From: Vibrio marisflavi CECT 7928
GTDB lineage: Bacteria; Pseudomonadota; Gammaproteobacteria; Enterobacterales; Vibrionaceae
Assembly (NCBI RefSeq): GCF_921294215.1
Contig: NZ_CAKLDM010000003.1
Location: 139,622-203,621, forward strand
Length of the DNA stretch: 64,000 bases
Direction: 5' to 3'
Under the pieces are notes generated by a model. It did no database searches. It had not been told where the DNA came from and was given only the letters and a program-made list of their open reading frames with translations. Position 1 is the stretch's first letter. Every line of letters begins with the position of its first letter. Positions 39,650-47,121 of the stretch are shown here, piece by piece. The position numbers and the translations under genes are program-made.

Positions 39650-40091
39650 TGAACCGGAAGTTGTTGAGTCTGAGGTTGATGATTGGGGTGACTTCTCCGG
39701 TGTTATATCTGGGTTAGAAGCCGAAGAGAAAGCCGAAAACGAAGCGGAACAAACCGAAGGGCAAGAAGAAGGTATTAGCCCTGAAGCTTTCGAGGGGATC
39801 TTAGGTGTGATGTTTACCGTCGTAGAGCAAGCGACCTCATTAATAGCAGGAGTCGATTTTGCTTTCGATTGCAAAGGCAAAGCTGAAGTAACCAGAGCAG
39901 CGGTACCAGTGCTATCGAAGCATGGTGGTCAATTTCTCGGGTGGTTTGGTGATTACATCGAAGAGGCTACGTTACTTATTGCAGTTCTTTGTTTAGTTCA
40001 CGGTGCTAGGAGTCAGCTACAAGAGTTAAAGCAGCAGAAAATCGAGAGGGAGAAGGATGAAAAGCAAGTCCCAGTCGCTCAAGCTGCCTAA
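39636..40091 (+). CDS. Hypothetical phage membrane protein
   Basis: 151 residues: acidic N-terminus (about 55 residues rich in Glu), a hydrophobic stretch near EATLLIAVLCLVHGARS, and a charged C-terminal helix. It overlaps the gene on either side (14 and 35 nt), so all are translated together with the packaging ATPase. Unknown family. It may be a membrane partner of the ATPase. Confidence 0.6.
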   Translation: MDLLSEPEVVESEVDDWGDFSGVISGLEAEEKAENEAEQTEGQEEGISPEAFEGILGVMFTVVEQATSLIAGVDFAFDCKGKAEVTRAAVPVLSKHGGQFLGWFGDYIEEATLLIAVLCLVHGARSQLQELKQQKIEREKDEKQVPVAQAA

Positions 40092-40809
40092 TCCAGTTAA
40101 CTCCAACCCGTCACATGATGCAGAACATGTTATCTATGTGGCGGGAACTGGTGGCGGCAAAACCTCTGCAGTGAAGTATTTGGGTCTGGTGCCAAAAACC
40201 TCTCAAGCGGTATTTTTCGATCCTTATCGAAACTATGCTGGTGCTAAGTTTCAAGGCCAGATGTGCCATGGTACGAGCTCAAAAGCGGCTTTCGTTAAGG
40301 CTTTACTTGCTGCGAGAAAAAGAGGCAAGTCATTTAAGCTTGCCTATATTCCGCAAGATGGTGCAACTAATCATGAGTTAGAGTTTTTCAGTGCGGTGGT
40401 GTGGTCAATGGGCAATGGCCGATCATCTAAGTTGTATGTGGTGATTGAAGAGTTAGCAAGCTGCGTCGAAACAACCGGAAAGCTGAAAGGTAAAGCGGGT
40501 GAGTTACTGCGTGGTGGCCGTCAATATGGGCTCGTGATTCACTCTATTTTCCAGCGTGGGCAAGAAGTACCCAAAACCGTTACCGAGCAATCTTCGACTT
40601 GGTGGATTGGAGCGGTTAACTCGATGTCAGATGCCAAGTGGTTAGCTGATAAGAAAGGGCTCAATATTAACGATATTGCTGCCCTAACTTCGGCCAAAGT
40701 GAACAAGCAGAAAATCGGTAAGCCTATTGCGGAATATCTGCTTGTTAGGGATGGGATTGGGAATGTTGAAAGTAAGAGTTTGAACTGTCATTCAGGCTTA
40801 CGTTGTTGA
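40057..40809 (+). CDS. Packaging-type ATPase (PM2 P9/PRD1 P9-like)
   Basis: 250 residues, a single P-loop domain. Walker A AGTGGGKTSAVKYL starts near residue 29, Walker B KLYVVIEELAS near 125-135, then a sensor-like region GLVIHSIFQRGQEVPKTV. The size and HerA/FtsK-like pattern fit the A32-type genome-packaging ATPases of tailless internal-membrane phages (PM2 P9 is about 237 residues). It overlaps the preceding gene and its last 22 nt overlap the convergent cargo gene. Confidence 0.85.
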   Translation: MKSKSQSLKLPNPVNSNPSHDAEHVIYVAGTGGGKTSAVKYLGLVPKTSQAVFFDPYRNYAGAKFQGQMCHGTSSKAAFVKALLAARKRGKSFKLAYIPQDGATNHELEFFSAVVWSMGNGRSSKLYVVIEELASCVETTGKLKGKAGELLRGGRQYGLVIHSIFQRGQEVPKTVTEQSSTWWIGAVNSMSDAKWLADKKGLNINDIAALTSAKVNKQKIGKPIAEYLLVRDGIGNVESKSLNCHSGLRC

Positions 40810-41021
40810 AGTCTTTCCACGGATACTTTCAAATTTTCGATATATGGACTTGTTGAACCATCCCATTGGCAAATTAAGCATTCGCCATTGTTCATCATAT
40901 GAGAGCAGTTTTTGTAGCCGTAAAGATAGTGAGAACATTCGGGACAAAGGTGCCTCATTTGAGATTTTGATGTGACAAATGCACTTCCGCATTCATCACA
41001 TGTAGACAGATTTTCAGGCAT
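40788..41021 (-). CDS. Small zinc-ribbon cargo protein
   Basis: 77 residues from ATG 41021. Four Cys pairs or near-pairs: CDECGSA, CPECSHY, CSHMM and CLICQW, enough for two zinc knuckles. It overlaps the end of the convergent ATPase gene by 22 nt and the stop of the SUKH-like gene upstream by 8 nt. No family recognised. It is part of the minus-strand cassette. Confidence 0.6.
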   Translation of the reverse strand: MPENLSTCDECGSAFVTSKSQMRHLCPECSHYLYGYKNCSHMMNNGECLICQWDGSTSPYIENLKVSVERLQQRKPE

Positions 41022-41580
41022 AGAAACCACTCATCCATTTATCAAAAGATTCCTTAAACTCCTTTTGAGCTAAAGAAACTATTGTATCGGCGTTGTTAGT
41101 CGGATCAACGTTCCACACGGACTTCAGCCATTGGCAGTATTCTTTACTCTTCTCACTAGGTTCGAAGTCATTGGGGCATCGATAGTAATAAAAATCATCC
41201 CAATCAACCATAGGGGAACAATCATATGTCAGTATTTGCAAGAGCTCTTTAATATTTTTAGCGACTATATGAGCGCCGCCTTCGCTACCAAAAACTATGA
41301 TGGGAGCATTACCTAAATTCATATTCGAACTAGCAAGCCAGAAAGCATAGGTAGAGCCTGAAGCATCGGCTTTGGCAAATTCCCAGATAGAGTCTAAAAA
41401 GTCTTTATCTTGTGAAATTTCTTTTAACAGGGATTTTTCATTATCACCAACAATAAGCTCAAAGCCTTCACTGTAGTATTTCTGCCTAGAAACTTCTTGT
41501 TGAAACCTAATCAATGACGATAGTTCTGTAGGGATCTCTAAGTGATTAAAATACTGTCTGAAATTGTCTAAAGTGGTCAT
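41014..41580 (-). CDS. SUKH (SMI1/KNR4)-like protein
   Basis: 188 residues with the SUKH pattern: FAKADASGSTYAFWL, APIIVFGSEGGAHIVAKNI and a helical ELLQILTYD segment. SUKH proteins are common immunity proteins to contact-dependent or polymorphic toxins and are also found as phage cargo. No toxin gene lies beside it, so immunity in trans or a defence role is possible. AT-rich like its neighbours. Confidence 0.7.
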   Translation of the reverse strand: MTTLDNFRQYFNHLEIPTELSSLIRFQQEVSRQKYYSEGFELIVGDNEKSLLKEISQDKDFLDSIWEFAKADASGSTYAFWLASSNMNLGNAPIIVFGSEGGAHIVAKNIKELLQILTYDCSPMVDWDDFYYYRCPNDFEPSEKSKEYCQWLKSVWNVDPTNNADTIVSLAQKEFKESFDKWMSGFYA

Positions 41581-41624
41581 ATCTGCCTATTAATATTGTA
41601 AAAACAACAAGTGCCAATACTTCT

Positions 41625-42134
41625 TTAGTTCGATGTGGCTAAAGTGTTTGGTTGATGCTTACGTGAAAGTCTCGACGCTAAGATAAATAGAATTATGGCG
41701 CCATAGTTAACACCGATACCCCACGGAGCGTGGTTCAGCAACCCATATTGGAAAGCATCTCCTAAACCAGAGGACATAAAGATTGTTCCAGAGCTAAATA
41801 TGGACAGTAAATTTCCTGCTCTGTCAGTATGTGCAATTGCACAAAAGTTAAAGCCAGCTGCTAGTCTGTATACAATGTAAGGTGATGAGATCCATGGAAT
41901 TTGAATTAGGAACGCTCTTTTTAACGGAGCAATATTCGTTTTGTTAAGAGCAAACCTTAATCCAGCAAGTAGAATGTAGCCATATAACGCAACACCTAGT
42001 ATCAAGAAGATGTACATATTTAAAGAAGCATGTTCCGATAGAGCAAAGCGTCTTAAAGTAGATTCAACCCCTAGAAAACCACCGCCTATAGTTGCAACTA
42101 ACAGTATTGATTCAACAATTTGTTTTATTTTCAT
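41625..42134 (-). CDS. Hypothetical multi-span membrane protein
   Basis: 169 residues with four to five spans (VESILLVATIGGGFLGV, YIFLILGVALYGYILLAGL, IPWISSPYIVYRLAAGFNF, NYGAIILFILASRLS). I recognise no family. It is the first gene of the three-gene minus-strand cassette and is divergent from the capsid operon. An effector or stress role together with the SUKH-like protein is a guess. Confidence 0.6.
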   Translation of the reverse strand: MKIKQIVESILLVATIGGGFLGVESTLRRFALSEHASLNMYIFLILGVALYGYILLAGLRFALNKTNIAPLKRAFLIQIPWISSPYIVYRLAAGFNFCAIAHTDRAGNLLSIFSSGTIFMSSGLGDAFQYGLLNHAPWGIGVNYGAIILFILASRLSRKHQPNTLATSN

Positions 42135-42230
42135 AATTCTAACCTCAGAAAAATCGAGCAGATGATATCTGACTCATTGCGAGGTGAGAAGCACTAATAA
42201 CTTAGGTTTTCAACTTATAGCCTTCGCTTG

Positions 42231-42244
42231 GAACCTATAGGTTC
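42231..42244. promoter_or_regulatory. 14-bp perfect palindrome upstream of the capsid operon
   Basis: GAACCTATAGGTTC lies about 75 nt ahead of the first small structural gene and between the divergent cargo and capsid operons. It could be the site for the PrtN-like activator or for another regulator. No second copy was seen. Confidence 0.45.
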
Positions 42245-42319
42245 TCCCTCCTTCCCAATCTCCAAAACTTAGCCTTTCATAACTCATGATGAATTTGTTC
42301 ACGTTAATAAAGGCGAATC

Positions 42320-42448
42320 ATGAGTAAAAGCAACAAAACGATGTTGATGACGGTGTTAGCAACGCTGCTTGTTATAGCGGTGATTAACAACATCTCGACA
42401 TTGCAATCACTAAAAGAAGTGATCAGCGGCGACTCTGGCTGGTTTTAA
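42320..42448 (+). CDS. 42-residue single-span phage protein
   Basis: ATG 42,320 to TAA 42,448. Starts MSKSNKTMLMTVLATLLVIA, one N-terminal span, then a short polar tail. It lies 9 nt ahead of the capsid gene. Small membrane proteins of this size line the internal membrane of PM2-like virions. Confidence 0.65.
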   Translation: MSKSNKTMLMTVLATLLVIAVINNISTLQSLKEVISGDSGWF

Positions 42449-42457
42449 GGGGGCGAT

Positions 42458-43285
42458 ATGGAAGCTTTAAATACGCTATTTAATCCACGCCCGAAAGAGC
42501 TTGATCCGGTCGAAGGTGTTGCATGGGGCAATCAGGCCACTTTGCGTCTGGTGTCGGGCCCGACGTATCAAAACCTTGAGCTAGTCACTGATATTTCTGA
42601 TCCAGCGGACATTGAACGGGTGCGTATTACATACAACGGGAAAGAAATCATTTCACTGTCTGGTCAAGACATGGTGGATTTACAAGAGCACCGCTCGAAC
42701 TACGTGTCGGCAGGTCGCTATGTCATTCCATTCTCTGACATGACCATGCGCACTAAGTTAGGCGTGCGCCAAGGTGAGTTGGTGACATTGCCAGGTGAAA
42801 TCTGGTTTGTGTATATCCAGCTTGTATCGAAAAGTGCAGCTGCACCAAGTATCCGAGCTAGGGCGCATATTACGGAAGCGCAAACTCAGCGTGTGTTTAT
42901 GCCAAGGCTCTATTCACTGACTTGGTTTGCTAGTGCTGCTGGTCGAACTCCTTTCGATTGGTCGGAGCGTTCACCTTACTTAAGCATCAAACGTATTCAC
43001 TTCAAAGACTCGTCCATTATCCGAGCGCGAGTGTTGCGTGATGATCGAGAAGAGATGAACGTCAGCAAAGAAGACAACGCGTTTGACTTGTCCTATGCAG
43101 GGCTTGAGCAAAACGATGGTTGGTTCTCTCTCGACTTTGTTCGAACTGGGTTTGGCTCTGAAAGTAAGCTCAAGACTCAAGCAGTGCGAGCACTTCAATT
43201 TGAGCTAGAGAAAAGCGCGTCGGGCAGTGTGCCATTAATTATCGAGGCCATTGAGCAAGTCGCTGTGCCTAAGCCCTCTGCGTAA
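42458..43285 (+). CDS. Major capsid protein, PM2 P2-like (double jelly-roll)
   Basis: 275 residues; PM2 P2, the smallest known double jelly-roll capsid protein, has 269. The protein is beta-rich without a signal or membrane span. IERVRITYNGKEIISLSGQD matches in pattern the P2 segment NVRVELDGRLLSTYKTLND as I recall it, in the same place near residue 50. The LVTLPGEIWFVYIQL segment and the C-terminal WFSLDFVRTGFGSESKL also fit two stacked jelly rolls. It heads the structural operon with GGGGGCG as its ribosome site. The fold is inferred, not computed. Confidence 0.75.
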   Translation: MEALNTLFNPRPKELDPVEGVAWGNQATLRLVSGPTYQNLELVTDISDPADIERVRITYNGKEIISLSGQDMVDLQEHRSNYVSAGRYVIPFSDMTMRTKLGVRQGELVTLPGEIWFVYIQLVSKSAAAPSIRARAHITEAQTQRVFMPRLYSLTWFASAAGRTPFDWSERSPYLSIKRIHFKDSSIIRARVLRDDREEMNVSKEDNAFDLSYAGLEQNDGWFSLDFVRTGFGSESKLKTQAVRALQFELEKSASGSVPLIIEAIEQVAVPKPSA

Positions 43286-43294
43286 GGGGGCAAG

Positions 43295-43576
43295 ATGAGT
43301 TGGTTAGATTCATTAAGTGAGGCAGGTGGTGAGCTACTGGATTCCGTAACCAGTGCGGGCAGCTCTTGGATTACGGGCAGTGTTGAAAATGATTTATCAA
43401 AGCAACAAGCCAGTGATCCAGATGAAGCCCGCAAAAGCCAAGTCGAAGGGCAAACGGCAGACGGTCAGCCGCTAGCGGTGCCATCTCAAGGACTGTTTAG
43501 CAATCCAATTGTGCTCATGGGTGCAGCAATGGTGTTTGGCTTGGTGGTTGTGCTGCTAGTGATGAAACGGAGGTAA
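43295..43576 (+). CDS. Structural membrane protein candidate
   Basis: 93 residues: a soluble Ser/Gln/Asp-rich N-terminal half and one C-terminal span (NPIVLMGAAMVFGLVVVLLV) ending in KRR. It is 9 nt after the capsid gene. A tail-anchored protein of this type fits an internal-membrane virion. No family recognised. Confidence 0.65.
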   Translation: MSWLDSLSEAGGELLDSVTSAGSSWITGSVENDLSKQQASDPDEARKSQVEGQTADGQPLAVPSQGLFSNPIVLMGAAMVFGLVVVLLVMKRR

Positions 43577-43581
43577 TAAAG

Positions 43582-43716
43582 ATGCCTTTTTTACTTCCTG
43601 CAGTGTTTCTCGGTGGCGGCTTTCTTGGCTTTCAAGTTTCGGACGGCTCCAACAAGTTAATCGCTATCGGAGTGCTGTTAATTGTCGGCTACATGCTGAT
43701 TAAGGGGCGAGCATGA
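43582..43716 (+). CDS. 44-residue membrane protein
   Basis: ATG 43,582 (MPFLLPAVFLGGGFLG) to TGA 43,716, with AGGTAATAAAG upstream. Two hydrophobic stretches split by a polar loop. The stop overlaps the next start (ATGA). Too short for most gene callers. Confidence 0.65.
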   Translation: MPFLLPAVFLGGGFLGFQVSDGSNKLIAIGVLLIVGYMLIKGRA

Positions 43717-43913
43717 TACCAGCAGTCGGAGGCGGGTTAACCAATAGTGGCTCTATGCCTATTTCGGGTGGTGATGCAGGGCCATCGACGGCGAGCAGTG
43801 GTAACTACAGTGGTCAGACTATTGGTGCCATAAACATGGGCAGTCAAGGTATTAGCCCTTGGTTACTTGGCATTGTGGTGCTTGCCATTGGTTATTGGAT
43901 GCTAAAGAAATGA
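43713..43913 (+). CDS. 66-residue tail-anchored membrane protein
   Basis: Gly/Ser-rich N-terminus (GGGLTNSGSMPISGGDAG) and one C-terminal span (WLLGIVVLAIGYWMLKK). Coupled on both sides by ATGA overlaps. Probably a virion membrane protein; no family recognised. Confidence 0.65.
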   Translation: MIPAVGGGLTNSGSMPISGGDAGPSTASSGNYSGQTIGAINMGSQGISPWLLGIVVLAIGYWMLKK

Positions 43914-44281
43914 TCGAGTGCGTTAGCCAATGCCCGAAAGCAGTCGAGCGGTTAAAAGTGGCCTTTCGAGCTTGCCCTGCAGATTTTGAATTAATGCAAA
44001 GTGAAATCAAAGCGGGGCGGGTGAGTGTGTATCAACTGCAAGGTGATAACCACTGTTTGACTATTGCAGGAGAAGTATTGGACGACTCCTATTACTTATG
44101 GGGTGTGGTTGGTCATGGGGTAGTGAGTGGCATTCGAGAATTGACTCAGTACGTGAGGCGAAGCGGGCTCTCAAACATTTCAGCAGAAACCTATTTTGAT
44201 GGGTTAGCTCGTTTAGTCAGGCCACTGGATACCAGCGAGCAAACCTTGCAGAAAACTACACGGTTAGAAATGAGAGTGTAA
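43910..44281 (+). CDS. Hypothetical protein of the structural operon
   Basis: 123 residues, soluble, with three Cys in the first 20 residues (ECVSQCPKAVERLKVAFRAC). The segment VVGHGVVSGIRELTQYVRR then NISAETYFDGLARLV faintly recalls GNAT-like fold proteins, but no acetyl-CoA motif is clear. It overlaps its neighbour by ATGA. Role unknown. Confidence 0.55.
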   Translation: MIECVSQCPKAVERLKVAFRACPADFELMQSEIKAGRVSVYQLQGDNHCLTIAGEVLDDSYYLWGVVGHGVVSGIRELTQYVRRSGLSNISAETYFDGLARLVRPLDTSEQTLQKTTRLEMRV

Positions 44282-44284
44282 ATC

Positions 44285-44770
44285 ATGGGTGGTAAATCAA
44301 GCTCAAGTAATAAAACACAATCGACCAACGTCAGTGGCCAAACGGCCATATCTGGAGACAACCTTGGTACGGCGATAAGTGGCGTTAACAACTCCACGGT
44401 GAATGTCACGGCCACCGATCACGGAGCAGTAAAACATGCCTTTGAGCTAGGTGGTGAGTTAGTTGGGCAAAGCGGCGAGATGTTTGAGCAAGCGCTTGAA
44501 CATGCCAATCAGGTCAATGTGAACTCGATGGACTTTGCTGAAAACGCATTAGAAGACATCTCTTCCAGCAATAGCGAAAATTTGCAGGTGATGGCAGGGC
44601 TTGCGGGCAACCAAGCCGAGCAGAATACCAAGAACCTTGATGCACTGATGGACTTAGCCAAGTTTAATCAAGACGGCGGAGCGAGTGAGAACAAGCAGCA
44701 GCAGATCATCATGATGGTGATTATCTCGGTTGTATTAGGCGGCGTAGCAATCATGGCGGTGAAACGATGA
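44285..44770 (+). CDS. Structural protein with C-terminal span
   Basis: 161 residues: Ser/Thr/Asn-rich N-terminus (SSSSNKTQSTNVSGQTAISG), a helical acidic middle (EMFEQALEHANQVNVNSMDF), and a C-terminal span (QQIIMMVIISVVLGGVAIMA). It has the tail-anchored plan shared by several genes in this operon. ATGA overlap with the next gene. Confidence 0.65.
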   Translation: MGGKSSSSNKTQSTNVSGQTAISGDNLGTAISGVNNSTVNVTATDHGAVKHAFELGGELVGQSGEMFEQALEHANQVNVNSMDFAENALEDISSSNSENLQVMAGLAGNQAEQNTKNLDALMDLAKFNQDGGASENKQQQIIMMVIISVVLGGVAIMAVKR

Positions 44771-45498
44771 AGTTAAGTTTAAAAGCTAACAATCCTATTC
44801 CCGTCAATATCGCGGGTAACTGGCTGTATCTTGAATCGGCCTCACAAGCGGTGGAGTTTGAAACCTCGCTTGGTGATCGGGTGTCAGTGAAAAAGCACTC
44901 GGTAGTCAAAAGCACTCAAAGCGTTGGTCGGGTGCTGGTTTACTCGGATATCGACCAAGAGATCGCACTCGAATTTGGTTATGGCGATTTTGTCCCGCCA
45001 GCGAATATCGACGGGCAAAGTGTTGTCGTGAGCGCTATGCCTGCACTGGAAATTGCAGACGGTCAGTCCGTTTCAATTGATAGCTTGCCGAAAGTCGAAA
45101 TAGAAGACGGACAAAGTCTAGCGGTAAGTAGCTTGCCAAGTGTTGAGATTGCCGCTAACCAATCCATCAAAGTTAGTGAGCTGCCAGCGGTGCAGATTGC
45201 GGAAAATCAGTCTGTAGAAGTGAGTCAGTTACCCGCTGTAGAAATTGCAGCAGACCAAGAAATTGCACAAAAAGTTAGCAACAGTATTTCTGCTCAGCAA
45301 GGCAATTTGCCACTGACCGTTGCAGAGAATTTAACAAGGCAAAAAGTGGTGATAAAAGCGGGTGTTAGCAACTCAAAAAGCATTTGGGTTGCTGGTGACC
45401 TTCCTCTAGAGGCGGGAGAGCGGTTAGAACTTTCGACACGCGCAGAGCTAGTAATCACGGGCGATGCAGCAGACTTGGTACACATTATAGAGGTTTAG
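44767..45498 (+). CDS. Repeat-bearing structural protein, spike/fibre candidate
   Basis: 243 residues. From about residue 85 a unit of roughly 17-18 residues repeats five times, with the core LPxVEIAxxQSVxVSxLP (for example SLPKVEIEDGQSLAVSSLP, ELPAVQIAENQSVEVSQLP). Such regular beta repeats suggest a beta-solenoid or stalk. A globular domain follows (NSKSIWVAGDLPLEAGERL to the end). Position after the capsid genes suits a vertex spike or receptor-binding protein. A decayed copy of its C-terminal part lies at about 33.8 kb. Confidence 0.65.
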   Translation: MKLSLKANNPIPVNIAGNWLYLESASQAVEFETSLGDRVSVKKHSVVKSTQSVGRVLVYSDIDQEIALEFGYGDFVPPANIDGQSVVVSAMPALEIADGQSVSIDSLPKVEIEDGQSLAVSSLPSVEIAANQSIKVSELPAVQIAENQSVEVSQLPAVEIAADQEIAQKVSNSISAQQGNLPLTVAENLTRQKVVIKAGVSNSKSIWVAGDLPLEAGERLELSTRAELVITGDAADLVHIIEV

Positions 45499-45502
45499 GA
45501 TC

Positions 45503-46117
45503 ATGGGTGACCTTACTCTACCAACGGGTAGCAACCGGAACAAAATAGAACACATTGCGCAGCACGTTAACTCGATGATTAGTGGTGCAATTACCTTGCC
45601 CTTTGTGATTAAAGATAGCTCAGGAGTGATGCAAGTTCCTGAACAAATTTTAATCTCACAAGGCATTGAACATATTGCCATTGCAGACGGCTCTATCTCA
45701 GGTGCGAAAACTATTTCATTAGCGAGGTTATCGAACCTGTATCCCTCGGCAGTGATATTTGGTGACGATCCAGTGCTGAACTTTTATGTCGATGCAGATA
45801 TGTATGTGACTGGCAATCCAGCCGATGCGATGGGCGACAACGTGTATTGGACTAGCGATATGTTCGGAGGCGTAAAAGCACTACCAAGGCTGAATTTTGG
45901 TGACGGTGGTTCTCGTTTAAAGCTTAGCGGTTTTTCGAATTATCAAATGAAGTCACTGGATATGCCTGACAATGAGCATCCCATGCTTAACGAAGAGAGC
46001 AAGATACAACCGAGCAATGGTGCGTCATTTTCGATTAATAGCGCGAAGGGAATAGTGATGTTGTATGGCGAAGTTACTGCCTCTGCACTTTCGATAGATT
46101 TTACGGCGCAAATGTAA
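45503..46117 (+). CDS. Structural protein of unknown role
   Basis: 204 residues starting MGDLTLPTGSNRNKIEHIAQ. Beta-rich, no membrane span, with regular turns (NFGDGGSRLKLSGFSN; IVMLYGEVTASALSIDF). It is 4 nt after the repeat protein, with which it probably forms the vertex complex. Its beginning is also found, broken, in the relic at about 33.97 kb, so the two genes were already neighbours in the older phage. Confidence 0.6.
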   Translation: MGDLTLPTGSNRNKIEHIAQHVNSMISGAITLPFVIKDSSGVMQVPEQILISQGIEHIAIADGSISGAKTISLARLSNLYPSAVIFGDDPVLNFYVDADMYVTGNPADAMGDNVYWTSDMFGGVKALPRLNFGDGGSRLKLSGFSNYQMKSLDMPDNEHPMLNEESKIQPSNGASFSINSAKGIVMLYGEVTASALSIDFTAQM

Positions 46118-46599
46118 TGATGCCGATTCTTGTAGCTGCAGTCATTTTATTGGTGTTGGGGGTAGCGATGAAAGCAGGTGGTTTTTCGATTAGTGGTGCG
46201 CCAAGGGGGGTTAGGGCTAACAACCCATTGAACATAGAAAGCAATGCTAGTAACAATTGGGTAGGGAAAGTGTCGCCGTCAGTCGATAGTCGCTTTGAAA
46301 CCTTCCGAGCACCTGAATATGGTTTTCGGGCTGGGGCAATCCTTTTGCGCGATAGCTACCAAGGCCGATATGGACTGGAGACAATCGAAGAGATTATTTA
46401 TAAGTTCGCTCCTAGCCATGAGAACGACTCGGATAACTACGCCAGTTTTGTGGCTAGCCAACTTGGTATCAATGCTAATGAGCCTATCAACCTAAGCAGC
46501 GATGCCACTTTAGCCAAAATGCTGCACGCTATGTCAGTAATGGAAGTCGGGCGCTATTACTCACTTGAACAGGCTCAAGAAGGGGTAAGGATGGCATGA
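46117..46599 (+). CDS. Virion lysozyme-like protein (structural protein P5-type)
   Basis: 160 residues: N-terminal span (MPILVAAVILLVLGVAMKAG), then the pattern RGVRANNPLNIESNASNNW, FETFRAPEYGFRAGAILL and YGLETIEEIIYKFAP, found in phage proteins annotated as structural/peptidoglycan-degrading (P5 type). It is probably a membrane-anchored muralytic protein that opens the cell wall on entry or exit. It starts at 46,117 (one base overlap) or 46,120. Confidence 0.75.
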   Translation: MMPILVAAVILLVLGVAMKAGGFSISGAPRGVRANNPLNIESNASNNWVGKVSPSVDSRFETFRAPEYGFRAGAILLRDSYQGRYGLETIEEIIYKFAPSHENDSDNYASFVASQLGINANEPINLSSDATLAKMLHAMSVMEVGRYYSLEQAQEGVRMA

Positions 46600-46694
46600 A
46601 TTCAGAAGACTGGAAACGGGTAGCAATTACAGTGTTAGCAGCAGTGTTTGCCGCATTTGCAATCAAGTACCTTAAACGATGGAAAGTGTTATGA
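46596..46694 (+). CDS. 32-residue single-span phage protein
   Basis: ATG 46,596 (MNSEDWKRVAITVLAAVFAA) to TGA 46,694. One span, then a basic KRWK end. ATGA overlaps on both sides. It may be a minor virion or lysis accessory protein. Confidence 0.55.
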   Translation: MNSEDWKRVAITVLAAVFAAFAIKYLKRWKVL

Positions 46695-46918
46695 AGAAGT
46701 TTATCAAAGAGAAAATGGGTATCGACCTCGACCAGCCTTCAACCAAAAAGGGTTTGGCACTTATCAGTGCTGGCGTGGCTTTAGCCGTTGGTCATCCTGA
46801 TTTACTCACTGCCAATGTGACAGCGAAAGGGATTGAGTATGGCGGTATTATCGGTACCACTCTCCCAATCCTGATCGGGGTTTGGGAGATGGTTAGGGAT
46901 GAAGCTTCGAGCAAATAA
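46691..46918 (+). CDS. Holin-like small membrane protein
   Basis: 75 residues from ATG 46,691 (MKKFIKEKMGIDLDQPSTKK). Two hydrophobic stretches (GLALISAGVALAVGH and IEYGGIIGTTLPILIGVWEM) and a charged end. Its size and topology, last in the structural operon and after the lysozyme-like gene, fit a holin. No specific family recognised. Confidence 0.6.
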   Translation: MKKFIKEKMGIDLDQPSTKKGLALISAGVALAVGHPDLLTANVTAKGIEYGGIIGTTLPILIGVWEMVRDEASSK

Positions 46919-46961
46919 GTAAATTAAATCTTGAGCCAGTATTCAACTGCACCATCAAATC

Positions 46962-47027
46962 TTCAGTTTTATCAGAATGAAACTTAAACTTGTGATGTTT
47001 CGATGTTTTTACTCGCATAAAACTGAA
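46962..47027 (+). ncRNA. Possible structured RNA upstream of the reverse transcriptase
   Basis: TTCAGTTTTAT (46,962-46,972) pairs perfectly with ATAAAACTGAA (47,017-47,027), enclosing 44 nt with an inner GAAAC/GTTTC pairing. No T run follows the right arm, so it is not a clear terminator. Some defence reverse transcriptases use an upstream template RNA; this is a candidate only. Confidence 0.4.
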
Positions 47028-47121
47028 AAACACAATGCTTTGTTAGTTAACTAATTGATATGATGAGTCCTTACTGAAATTTTGCTTGTATCGGGCAAAC
47101 AAGGAAGTGGAGATTGACGAC

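Noticed and set aside
38839..40091. Zot/filamentous-phage interpretation of the small membrane genes and P-loop ATPase
   Set aside because: The ATPase has no membrane span or Zot layout, and the capsid-size protein is soluble and beta-rich rather than a short helical coat protein. The gene set fits a tailless icosahedral phage.
46962..47027. The inverted repeat as the phage late-operon terminator
   Set aside because: No U tract follows the right arm on the plus strand, and the loop is 44 nt. I keep it as a possible RNA element, but a weak factor-dependent terminator is not excluded.
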